The notes below the pieces were generated by a model. The model saw only the letters and a list, made by a program, of their open reading frames with translations. It made no database searches and was not told where the DNA came from. Positions 54,437-64,000 of a DNA stretch of 64,000 nucleotides are shown here, in pieces. The stretch's first letter is position 1; every line of letters starts with the position of its first letter. The stretch is taken from NCBI GenBank assembly GCA_038277395.1, contig CM076197.1, positions 79,841,951-79,905,950 on the forward strand. The letters run 5' to 3'. The position numbers and the translations under genes are program-made. The DNA comes from Dryocosmus kuriphilus. Lineage: Eukaryota > Arthropoda > Insecta > Hymenoptera > Cynipidae.

Positions 54437-55115
54437 GATATATATTACATAATTACCTAGCTTGCTTTAAACAACATCTTTCACAATGAAGATTAAATAC
54501 ATATTAAATTAACAATTACAGATTTCACTATTTTTTTTTCTAAAGCACAGTCAGATTTCTCTTTTAAAATTTGTTGTGTTTAACAATGTGGCTATTTGTT
54601 TCAATTTTATAAACCATTTGAAAGATTATTGAATTTTGAGACTATGTATTCAAAATTAAACTCTAATATAACAAAATTCTACACTTAAATCTATTTTTTT
54701 TTTATTGAAAATTAAAATTTTTGAAATTCGTTTCCCATTTAGACGTATTAATTTTCTACTTAGTTAGTTATCTGACCAATTTCTATTTTTCCGTATTTGA
54801 CTCCCGACTCCAGACCAAAATTACCATTTAAATTTTATTATTTAAATTTTAACTTTGCAGTGCGTGAAAGTAATAAAGTAACTCTTACCTTTTGTATTTA
54901 TTATTCGAAAAAATTCTTTATTTAGTAAAAGGGATCGTTTAAGTGTTACGTAAGCATACCCTCTGCAAGCATATATTCGCATTACTAATATATGACTAAC
55001 CAACAGTTTAAGATCCTCCTTAACTGAATTTTTTATCGAAATTGAGGTTTTTATATTGCTGGATTTATCTCAAACAGCTGCATCTAATGGTGTTAATAAA
55101 AATAAAAAAAAATGT
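54437..55115. other. intergenic; nothing recognised
   Basis: AT-rich, no gene or repeat structure identified. Confidence 0.45.
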
Positions 55116-56369
55116 GCCCGCTTCGCGGGTACATTTTCATCGCGCGCTTGGCGCGAAGTATGAGCGCACCTAGGGCGCGCGTCTGTTGGCACTCGCGCTT
55201 CGCGCTCGATAGATTATTCACCTCGCGCTACGCCCTCGGTATTTATGAATCGTACAAACCTTTAAATTAAAAATTACAAAAAAAAATTATTTTACTTAAG
55301 GCTCTATCGCCCTTAAGGAATAAATTCTCATCATGACTCTCGCGCTTCGCGCTCGATAATTACATTTTTTTAAAACACATTGTAGATTGGTAAAGTTTTT
55401 TTTTATGACTTTCCAAATTTTCACAATACAGGATGTCGATTCTTAAAAGTAAAACGATGAGTCTTATAAACAAATTTGTAGCTTCTTCCAAGGTGAACAA
55501 TTCTGCTTGTTAATATTTTCTCATATCTTGCATGGTTTTGCTGAAAAGTAGTTTTTTTATATTTCACAACATATTTCACGAATAACTCAAAAAATACAGG
55601 TCTGCTCAAAAAAATGATAGAAAGCAAATTTGTAGATCTTTTTGAGGCGAATAACTCTGTTCATTACCATTTTTCTGTAACTTGCATAGTTTGGCGGGAA
55701 ATTTGAAATATTTTATTTTTAATAACATTTTATCGATTAAAACAAAAACTGTGCATTTTATCAAAAAATGGTTGAAACAAAATTTGTAGATCTTTTTGAA
55801 CTAAACAACTTTATTCTTTACTATTTTTTCGTATCTTAAATATTTTGGCGGAAAACTATAGTTTTTTAATTTTAATAGCGTTTTGTTGATTAAAACAAAA
55901 ACCATTCGTTTTATCAAAAAATAGTTAAAACAAAATTTGTAGATTTTTTTAAGATGAACAATTTTACTTTCTTACGTTTTTTTTTATCTCCCATAGTTTA
56001 ACCGGAAAAAGGATTTTTCGATTTTGTGAAAACCGTTTTTTGATGGATAAAACCATAACCGTTCGTCAAAAGTGGCTGGTTAACGAATTCGTCCCTACTT
56101 TTTACGCTTTAAAGAAGTGTGCCAAAGCGCAACCCAATCCGATTAGTCCTTCGAAAGTTATCGCGACCACAGACAACGACGACGACGACGACGACGTAGA
56201 CGACGACGACGACGACGACGACGACAACGACGCCGAGAATAACAGACAGACACCGTCGTAAAAACCGTTTTTTTCTGACGCAGAGGTTTCAAAACGTGGA
56301 GATTTGATGAAAATTGGGGGGGGGGGGTCAAATTTTACTCAAATCTAATACCTTCTCTGATGAGAATGT
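55116..56369. mobile_element. ACATTCTCATCA family, copy C with GC-rich head
   Basis: The head starts GCCCGCTTCGCGGG then ACATTTTCATC and includes GCGCGC and CTTCGCGCTCGAT repeats, parallel to copy B. The core (55322-56369) starts AAATTCTCATCA and ends TGATGAGAATGT. The internal roughly 120-bp units and the tail (GAC)n with ACAGACAGACACCGTCGTAA are conserved. (GAC)n expands to about 50 bases at 56176-56226. The frame 56040-56261 is this low-complexity tract. Confidence 0.83.
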
Positions 56370-56458
56370 AAAAATTGCATTTTTCAGCCAAACTATGTAA
56401 AAAATTAAGAAATTTACGTTTTAGACATAATTTCATTGATTGGTGAGCGTGAGGAACG
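56370..56458. other. spacer between copies C and D
   Basis: Short AT-rich spacer without features. Confidence 0.4.
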
Positions 56459-57152
56459 TGATGAGAATGCGCCTGAGTAGCGGGCAGATTTTTCAATAAC
56501 TTTTAATAACTTTTTATTGACTGTATAGTAATGTATTTTTTGATTAAAAGAACAGTATTATACGTTTAATGAATAAAGTATGGGTTGTATCAAAAAATGG
56601 TTTTAAGAGAATTTGTAGGTCTTTGGAAGGTGAATAACTCTGCTTCTTGATATTTTCTCGTATCTCGCATACTTCTGCGGAAAAGTGGATTTTTTTATAT
56701 GAATTAACATATTTCACGAATAACTTAAAGACCATGCGTCTTTTCGAGAAAATGGTAGGGAGTAAATATGTAGATATTTTTGAGTTGAAAAACTTTATTT
56801 ATTATGATTTTTTTCGTATCTTGCATATTTTGGCGGGAAATTTGAATTTTTGATTTTTAGAAAGAATTTATGATGGATAAAACCAGAACCATTGGTCAAA
56901 ACCCGCTGTTTGACGAATTCGTCCTTACTTTTTACACTTTGAAGAAGTATGCAAAAGCGCAATCCAATCCGATTAGTCTTTCGAAAGTTATCGTGCTAAC
57001 AGACTACGACAACAACGACAATGACAGACAGACACCAACGTAAAACCTGTTTTTTCGGATTCAGGGGGTCATGGAACGTCGAAATTTCATGAAATCCGCG
57101 AAAGTCAGTTTTCACATAAAACTAATACCTTCTCATTGAGATGAGAATGTAA
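56459..57152. mobile_element. ACATTCTCATCA family, partial copy D
   Basis: GATGAGAATGCGCCTGAGTA then GCGGGCAGATTTTT at 56459-56493 is the inverted head sequence of copies B and C. From about 56560 the core follows in forward orientation (AAATTTGTAGGTCTTT, TTTGGCGGGAAATTTGAA, GACAGACAGACACC) and ends ATGAGAATGT at 57152. Only about two internal units remain. The inverted head suggests a rearranged or hybrid copy. Confidence 0.7.
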
Positions 57153-57591
57153 AAATTTATAACAACTAAATGCAAAGAGGGCGTAGGTCATTGAAAATTG
57201 AAGTGGCGTACCTTTCGATACACCGTGAAAAGGGCGTATAATGCTCTCAAAAGGACGTATCTCAGAGAATGACATGTAACCGAAGATGTAGAGCGAACAA
57301 TAGGCGATCCTTTTTACGCCCTTTTATAACCAGTACGACTTGTATACTATGGACCTAAGTCGATTTTTATTAAACTTTATTAAAAATGATTAAAATTTTG
57401 AGAAATGCTGCGGCTTGACAAAAACAGTTTTTCTTGAATATCTTTGTTCGAACTGAAACTGAGTTCTGGAGGTTTTTAACCTGAAGATAAACCCCCTCCC
57501 TCGCTCTAAAAATGCTTACGTAATACATGAATAACCCTTTAAAAGAGTATTTTAGCACTGAAACTCGAGCTGCAACTAAAAATTTCTGGTA
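57153..57591. other. intergenic; nothing recognised
   Basis: No gene or repeat structure identified. Confidence 0.4.
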
Positions 57592-58390
57592 AAAAAAAGT
57601 TTTCGGTTTTGCAGGTCCAAATTAGTGAGTAGTCAAAACATTTTTAAAAGAAAACATCAATATAATTCAGAATCATTGGCAACGTTTCGGACCAGGTGTG
57701 GTCCCTTTTCAAGCCTATAAACCAAAGAAGGAAATTTTATAATATATAAAAATAAAACAGACAAATATAATCTCAACTATGTTGCAGTACATAAATAATA
57801 ATAAGCAAGGAAAGTTAATACCTATTAACATCTGTATTAGACGAATTACGAAAATAATTTAAAGCTAATTTTTCACATAAAGATCCATTCAAGATTAGTT
57901 AAAACATTCCAATATACTCGAATAATGTCTATTCGTCGAGAATTTTATGAAATCGAAGATGAATAATTCATAATAACATTGTATTTTAACATTAAACTAA
58001 TATAATGTCAAGATAACTGTAAAAAGAATTATAAACTGTGAGTTAAAAACTTGGAATGTAAGAGGTTATGTTACAGGTATAGGTAAAAAGCAAAAAGAAG
58101 AAACTTACTCAACTTTAAAAAGATGAACATCATTCGAGATTGAAACATTTTCCTTGTTTAACCATAATCATGTAAATCACATTTTAAAGACAACTTTTCT
58201 TAGAAAATATAAAGAAAAAATAAAGAGAAAACATTTTGAGTGACAAATGTGTCTGCGGAAAATTTACGAATATTTTCATAAATTTCAAAATGCATGTCTC
58301 TAATTTCCGTGTTTAAAATTTTAATTTTAATCGATTTTGACATTTTTGAAATTCTGATTGTGTTAAGAGGATCATAAAAACGAAGATTTC
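57592..58390 (-). repeat. array unit 1 (about 790 bp direct repeat)
   Basis: From AAGTTTTCGGTTTTGCAGGT to TTTAATCGATTTTGACATTTT this unit repeats at 58640-59395 with about 95 percent identity in the same orientation, and part of it inverted at 59396-59795. It contains on the minus strand the motif described at 59660-59693. No coding frame. It resembles the multi-copy, partly inverted layouts seen at Penelope-like elements, but no reverse transcriptase is present to confirm this. Confidence 0.8.
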
Positions 58391-58603
58391 CAAATCTATT
58401 ATAATTATCTAAATGAGGAGGTGAAATGCTAGTTTTACGACATCTGATTTAAAAAAATCTCTGATTCGTTAAAAGAGCTAATCTAGAAGAGAGATGCGCA
58501 AAATTTTTAAGTAAAATTAGAATGTGAAGACCAAAATGGTAGAAAATCCATTGGTAGATAAACCTCCATTATACTGAGGAGGGGATCCGTGTTGATAAGA
58601 TTC
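58391..58603. other. spacer between array units
   Basis: About 210 bp without similarity elsewhere in the window. Confidence 0.4.
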
Positions 58604-59815
58604 CATTGTATCATGATTCTCGACATTACGATAATGTAGGAAAAAGTTTTCGGTTTCGCAGGTCCAAATTAGTGAGTAGTCAAAACATTTTTAAAAGAAA
58701 ACATCAATATAATTCAGAATCATTGGCAACGTTTCGGACCAGGTGTGGTCCCTTTTCAAGCCTATAAAATAAAGAAGGAAATTTTATAATATATAAAAAT
58801 AAAACAGACAAATATAATCTCAACTATGTTGCAGTACATAAATAATAATAAGCAAGGAAATTTAATACCTATTAACATCTGTATTAGACGAATTACGAAA
58901 ATAATTTAGGACTAATTGTTCACATAAAGATCTATTCAAGATTAGGTAAAACATTCCAATACTCGAATAATGTCTATTGATCGAGAATTTTGTGAAATCG
59001 AAGATGAATAATCCATAATAACATTGTATTTTAACATTATACAAAGATAATGTCAAGATAACTGTAAAAAGAATTATAAACTGTGAGTTAAAAACTTGGA
59101 ATGTAAGAGGTTATGTTACAGGTGTAGGTAAAAAGCAAAAAGAAGAAACTTACTCAATTTTAAAAAGGTGAACATCATTCGAGATTGAAACATTTTCCTT
59201 GTTTAACCACAATCATGTAAATCACATTTTAAAGACAACTTTTCTTAGAAAATATAAAGAAAAAATAAAGAGAAATCACTTTGAATGACAAATGTGTCTC
59301 TGCGGAAAATTTACGAATATTTTTGTAAATTTCAAAACGTATGTCTCTAATTTCCGTGTTTAAAATTTTAATTTTAATCGATTTTGACATTTTGACTCCT
59401 CACATTCCAAGTTTTTAACTCACAGTTTATAATTCTTTTTACAGTTATCTAGAGATTATCTTTGTATAATGTTAAAATACAATGTTAAAATGGATTATTC
59501 ATCTTCGATCTCATAAAATTCTCGATGAATAGACATTATTCGAGTATTGGAATGTTTTACCTAATCTTGAATGAATCTTTATGTACTCCAACATAGCTGA
59601 GATTATATTTGTCTGTTTTATTTTTATATATTGTAAAATTTCCTTCATTGGTTTGTAGGCTTGAAAAGGGACCACACCTGGTCCGAAACGTTGCCAATGA
59701 TTCTGAATTATATTGATGTTTTCTTTTAAAAATGTTTTGACTACTTACTAATTTGGACCTGCAAAACCGAAAACTTTTTCCTACATTATCGTAAGGTCGA
59801 GAATCATGACACAAT
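58604..59815. mobile_element. inverted-repeat element containing array units 2 and 3
   Basis: The ends CATTGTATCATGATTCTCGA and the inverse TCGAGAATCATGACACAATG bound a foldback. Left arm about 58604-59107, right arm about 59396-59815 with internal deletion. The left arm carries unit 2 of the direct repeat. The shared stretch CCTACATTATCGTAA and its inverse lie just inside both ends. No coding capacity. Confidence 0.8.
59660..59693 (+). ncRNA. hammerhead-ribozyme-like motif (degenerate)
   Basis: CTTGAAAAGGGACC, loop ACACCT, then GGTCCGAAACGTTG gives a five-pair GGACC/GGTCC stem directly followed by GAAAC, as in stem II and the conserved GAAA of hammerhead ribozymes found in Penelope-like elements. 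The CUGAUGA box is not intact: CTTGAAA stands in its place, so activity is doubtful. The same motif lies inverted in the two copies at about 57683-57716 and 58728-58761. Confidence 0.35.
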
Positions 59816-60402
59816 GAAAATTTCTGGACCTAGTAGAAAGAAAGAAGGGAGGTAAACTTCAAAAGGCCAATGACGAGGGCGTGTTCATTCTCAGAAAGTG
59901 TCTGTCTTTCGTACACTTTCATCTACCTATCTTTTTCGCCTCTGTTCTTTTCTCTCATATTATAAAACCAATGTTTTTCAATTAATTCAAGTAATGATTT
60001 AATTTATTCCATCGTTCCACTTTATTTAATTTTACAGGATACAAGCATAAATAAGGCCCAACAGCAAAGTTTCTCATCTTGAAAAGACCTAAGAAATTGG
60101 CTTTAATAACCAGAAGTTATTAGGTTCATGTGAATTTGTACCTATTCAGTTTTCATCGATTCTCGATGACAAAAATTAAATTTAGACTTAATTTTGCAAT
60201 ATCTGAATATACAGAAACTTGTCAAGTTTTAGACACACTTTAATCGACCGTGAAGCGCAAGACAGGTGATGAGAATGTATTCGTCAAAGCCGAAGGAGCT
60301 TAACACAAAAAAAAAAAAATCACAATTACCATGTTACGGTTGTCAATGGTTTGATTTCAATTTTAATACTTCCGTGTACAAATGCGGGGGAGGTATAAAT
60401 AC
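59816..60402. other. intergenic; nothing recognised
   Basis: No structure identified. Confidence 0.4.
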
Positions 60403-61601
60403 CCCGTGTGGAAATCGTCCGGTTTGTCCCCATTTGAAGTCAGGCGTTGTTCGGGCCCTAGCTAGAGAAACTGGTCTAGCAAGCACTAGCTGGGTACTCA
60501 CAGGGGATTGGTGAGGATGCCTCTTTTAGCTGACTTAGCAAAATTTTACACCTAGCCAAGTCTTATCTGTTATTATTTATAGACAGGTACTAACGAGGTC
60601 CTAGCTAATTGCTAAAATTAATTAAGTAGTATATATTGTGGTCATTTTAATTTTTATTTAATATATGGAAATGTAACTAAATCGCTGAAAACATGAAAAT
60701 AATTTAAAAATAAGTAATATATTTCAAATTAGATTATGTAAATTTAATATTCTTGAAATTTCCGACATGATAAAACTCTGGAAATTTAAAATTCCCAAAA
60801 TCATGAAACTCTCGAATTTTCAATTATCGATATTATATAATATTATAACAATGAATTTCTTTCGTTGGGTGTTTTATGACTGAGGAAATTTTGTAATTTC
60901 AAATATTTTAAATTTCAAGAACTGTATAAATTTGTGAATTTAAAATTTGTGTAGTTTTGTAATGTTGAGAATAATGAATTTTTTAAATTTTAATTAAATT
61001 TACAAATACATAAAAATTTCATAATTTTATACTTAAAGAAGCATTCTTTCATTACAAAAGGAGAAATTTTGAACCCATAAATTATTCAAATCTCTAAAGC
61101 CGAAAATTTTTGATGAAGTGGGTCACAAACATTTGTCAAACGGCCCTGCAGCAGTTGCTTATATGTTCGATTTTTTCCCGTGTAAGCCGTTAGGCGTTAG
61201 GAAGGTTAGAAATAGGAATTAGGAATACGAATGAGGGATGTTCGATCCTGATGCGAATAAAAAATTTTAAGAGCGTGCGATTATAATTAGTATAAGTGTA
61301 ATAAGTGATTGTGTACATTAAATAGTGAATAATTGTTTACTCAAATATCTTAACAGAATAGAGTATTAAAATAGTAATAACGTGAAGTATATATTTTTAA
61401 TAATTAGACACTAGTAGGGGTCTAGTAAGGGTCCAGTAAGGGCGTCGCTAGAACCCGACTAGATGTTCTAGTCAGGGCAAGAGCCTATAAAGCGTAACCA
61501 AACTAGACGGATTCTAGCTATTTTCCCCGATCAGTGCCCGACTTTCAACGAGGAAACCTGGCGAGGTCCCTACCCAAAACCTATTTAAATTTCTACACGG
61601 G
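60403..61601. mobile_element. non-autonomous DNA element with CCCGTGTAGAAATTT ends, copy 2
   Basis: The left end is CCCGTGTGGAAAT (one change) and the right end AAATTTCTACACGGG, followed by ACCTCG as copy 1 is followed by ACCTTC. Subterminal CTAGT, GGTCTAGCAAGC and CGACTAG motifs parallel 8600-8750 and 9430-9625. The interior shares CCGTTAGGCG with copy 1 but is largely different. It is 1199 bp and has no transposase. Confidence 0.75.
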
Positions 61602-62095
61602 ACCTCGATGATAATACCGAGCGCGAACCGCGATCAGAATGTGCAGGCAGATTTTTAAATTCAGGATATTTCATATTGAGTTTGCCATTTTCAATTTGTA
61701 AAATCACAATAAACCCAGCGGTATGAAACTGTTGCAGATGATCTACTATTACAGATCAAACAATTAATTTGTATTGCACAACTTCGTTCATATCTGTCCA
61801 ATTTCGGGATAAAATTGATCAACTGGGATGTACTGCGATCTGGCCTCTGATTCGTTAACAGCAACACAAAAACACCTATCAGAATTAACAAGTAGTTTTG
61901 CTGTGATTGGTGTCTCATCTTAATAAGGTAACATTTGGAATACAAATCAGATAAGAAATCTTGGGACCCAAAAGGAGCAAATTTTTTAGGTCACTCTTTG
62001 AATCATTTAATTTTGAAGTCCGGAGAAAAATAATGAATCTTTTCATATCCTTAATTAATTCTTTGGGACACTGTATATAACTATAAATCTACAGT
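61602..62095. other. intergenic; nothing recognised
   Basis: A minus-strand frame at 61691-61945 has no recognised domain. Confidence 0.4.
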
Positions 62096-62760
62096 GATCC
62101 TAAACTTTTCGATTCCGCATGTTAGCTCTCATTGCGGTTGACGTTAGGATCAAGCCGACAGGTTGATAGGACAACCTCGCTAGCGGCGCGGCGCCGTGCG
62201 CTTAATTAGTCGCCGATCGCTTTTAAGTTCAAACCTAGACCGAACACTCGCTTCTCGCATAGGAAAGCGATTATCGTGATACTCTTAGGTTCTCTCATAT
62301 GATCACATTTGTTTGTGTGTTGTGTGGAATTTTCTTAGTGGTGGTATGGTACCGTCGACGAGGTTATCTCGTTAGGGTGATGGTGAACTGGCTTGGAAAC
62401 CGGTAGCTGGCTGTAAAACGGTAGCCAGTCTCCGGTTGTGCCGGTGTCTCACACCAGAACCACAGCTTCGCGGTACCAAAGGCTTCTCTGACTGCAATGC
62501 GATGCCATGCCGTCGGCGTCGCTATCTTCTCTTTTTCTCTTTTCCTCTTTTCTTATTCTTCCCTTCTTCTCTCTCCTATCCAGTCACTCCACCACCTTGT
62601 ACTCCGTGAAACCCTTCCAGTGGGGTACGCTGATGGCGGCGGCAGATAAAACTCCGGCGCTTCTTGCCCAACGCAACCTAAATGCTTGCTGGCCACGGAT
62701 CCTCCGAGGATTCATGAAATTCTTTACGAAACTTGCTTCGGTAATTCGTTTATAAAATTA
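62096..62760 (+). other. GC-richer segment, possible promoter and first exon
   Basis: This segment stands out from the AT-rich window: CGCTAGCGGCGCGGCGCCGT at about 62179, paired GGAAACCGGTAGCTGGCTG and AAACGGTAGCCAG motifs, and pyrimidine-rich runs at 62520-62580. A frame at 62507-62755 encodes MPSASLSSLFLFSSFLILPF and later MAAADKTPALLAQ. An ATG in the context GCTGATGGCGGCGGC (62632) and a GTAATT at 62740 that could be a donor would make a short first coding exon. No domain is recognised. It could equally be an untranslated exon or another repeat. Confidence 0.25.
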
Positions 62761-64000
62761 ATGACACATTCAGGGATTTTAATGAAATTAAGGATTTCAG
62801 GGTGTAGAAAATATTGTAAGAACTTTCAATATTCACATTGCATATTAAAAATTGATATCCTTCTGTTTTGATCTTATTCGGTAGCTTGATCAACTTGACC
62901 TAATCAGAACATCCCATTGACACTTCTATCATCAAGAGAAATAATTCTACATTCCATAAAGGCATTTCGCAAAGTATTAACAATTATTCGTCTCTCAATT
63001 GTAACACCTATTTCCTTAATGAATGTAACACATATGTGCAATTCATTAATCAAAGTGAGCATGCAATCCATTCCACTAAGATTATCGCAGCCTCCATCAT
63101 ATGGATGAAAACTACTCAACACGTTCCAAGTACATTTATAATTATCTAGTTTTCCCTTGAGTAACATTTTGGTACATCAGCAATTTCGAACTCGTGCCAA
63201 GAACTTGAATAAAGTTCAGTAAAGTTCCAGGAATGTAGGGAAACTACCTGTATTGCTTCATCTGGCCTCTTATCGAGGGTATCAAAATAACTTGCCAAAG
63301 TTCGCCGACCATCTGTCAGATCGGGTCTCACGGTAGGAGAGGAAGACTTTCACTGCATCCCAAAGCCAAAAGTTTTAGTGAGATCGACCTGATTCGATCA
63401 GCCATTAACGATTGATGTACACGTGTGAAATTTTGCTCAGTGTATGCACTGTAAATGGATGAGAGACACCTGATCTCTGGATGTCAAACTTGGAAACCTG
63501 TCCTCTCTTTGGTGTGAATGAATAATTTTTTTTCTTCAATAAGTGCGTGCACGAGGAGCGCTTGATAATTGATTTGAAAAAAGAAGCAGATTATGCCTGA
63601 TTATGTAGGCACAAGAAGGCGTAGCAAAATGAGCTAATGTAGCTTATCTAATTGTTGACAGGTAGAAGGTTCTACTTCGTTTTTAAGAAAAAGCATCTTC
63701 ACGAGGAGAAATCTATCAAAAGGGGTTTTCAGTGTTGAGGGAATTTGTATTGTTCTCAGAAATCGTAGGGAAAGCCATTTTTAAGTGATTAAGATTTTAA
63801 GCCCTTATAGATGCAGTTATAAATTATTTTATTATAGCTTAAAGAGATGATTTACCTTATTAATTTTGTGAATGAAATTTTTATATTATGTTTTTGCTGA
63901 ATAAACTGTTCTGCTTAAAAATTAAAAGATACATAAAGAAACCTTTTCTGCAGAGACAATGTAAATTCTGTAAATGTATTATCAATTATTGGGCAAACAT
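62761..64000. other. intergenic or intronic; no gene recognised
   Basis: Minus-strand frames at 62904-63167 and 63146-63331 overlap and have no recognisable family, though their composition is less AT-driven than most short frames here. Nothing else is seen to the window end. Confidence 0.3.

Noticed and set aside
56040..56261. Frame with a long Asp tract
   Set aside because: It is a (GAC)n microsatellite inside a repeat copy.
60266..60514. Frame with Cys residues (CYGCQWF, CGGGINTPCG)
   Set aside because: It crosses the left end of the CCCGTGTAG element, so the frame is a fusion of unrelated sequences.
62904..63331. Possible minus-strand exons
   Set aside because: The two frames overlap, no convincing splice sites join them, and no domain is recognised.

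Overview
The window looks like repeat-rich intergenic DNA from an arthropod, most likely an insect. It is AT-rich and has no bacterial-style dense coding. It holds mariner elements, a hAT, a PIF/Harbinger relative, a DIRS retrotransposon, an R4/Dong-type LINE, predicted GT-AG introns, many palindromic MITEs and a 5S-rRNA-derived relic. I could not fix the order; Hymenoptera would be only a guess. No intact host protein-coding gene was recognised. The one stretch that looks like a possible host promoter or first exon is the GC-richer segment at about 62.1-62.75 kb.

Layout, 0-16 kb: an internally deleted mariner (1139-1581), a fragment of a foldback family (3612-3735), a mariner (3766-5090), a foldback (6187-7020), a CCCGTGTAG-ended element (8586-9647), a second mariner lineage on the minus strand (11021-12336) and a foldback with a 9-bp target duplication (14018-15221). 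16-23 kb: a DIRS retrotransposon relic whose RNase H and tyrosine recombinase regions are split by a 4.4-kb hAT with a clean 8-bp target duplication, followed by tandem repeats. 23-34 kb: mostly featureless AT-rich DNA, with a hairpin (26472-26572), a Harbinger derivative (27779-29406) and two copies of a composite ACATTCTCATCA-ended family.

34-40 kb: an element with 8-bp duplication (34519-36866) carrying inside its left terminal repeat a palindromic Mutator-like foldback with 9-bp duplication (34684-36384), then a 5S rRNA relic and small palindromes. 40.8-47.4 kb: a 3.57-kb DNA transposon of a DDE family I could not assign (terminal GGGGTCGTCC, predicted four-exon transposase with a C2H2 finger), next to an R4/Dong-like LINE abutting a (TAA)n tract, then a stray DIRS end. 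48-64 kb: a palindromic MITE with a mariner inserted exactly at its edge, a truncated second copy of the Mutator-like foldback, a third and a partial fourth copy of the composite family, a direct-plus-inverted repeat array carrying a hammerhead-like motif, and a second copy of the CCCGTGTAG element.

The genes do not form a pathway. They are independent, mostly decayed transposition functions, and their nesting gives a relative insertion order. The best candidate for something not well described is the DDE transposon at 40806-44378. Next come the Mutator-like foldback family and the conserved palindrome at DIRS ends.
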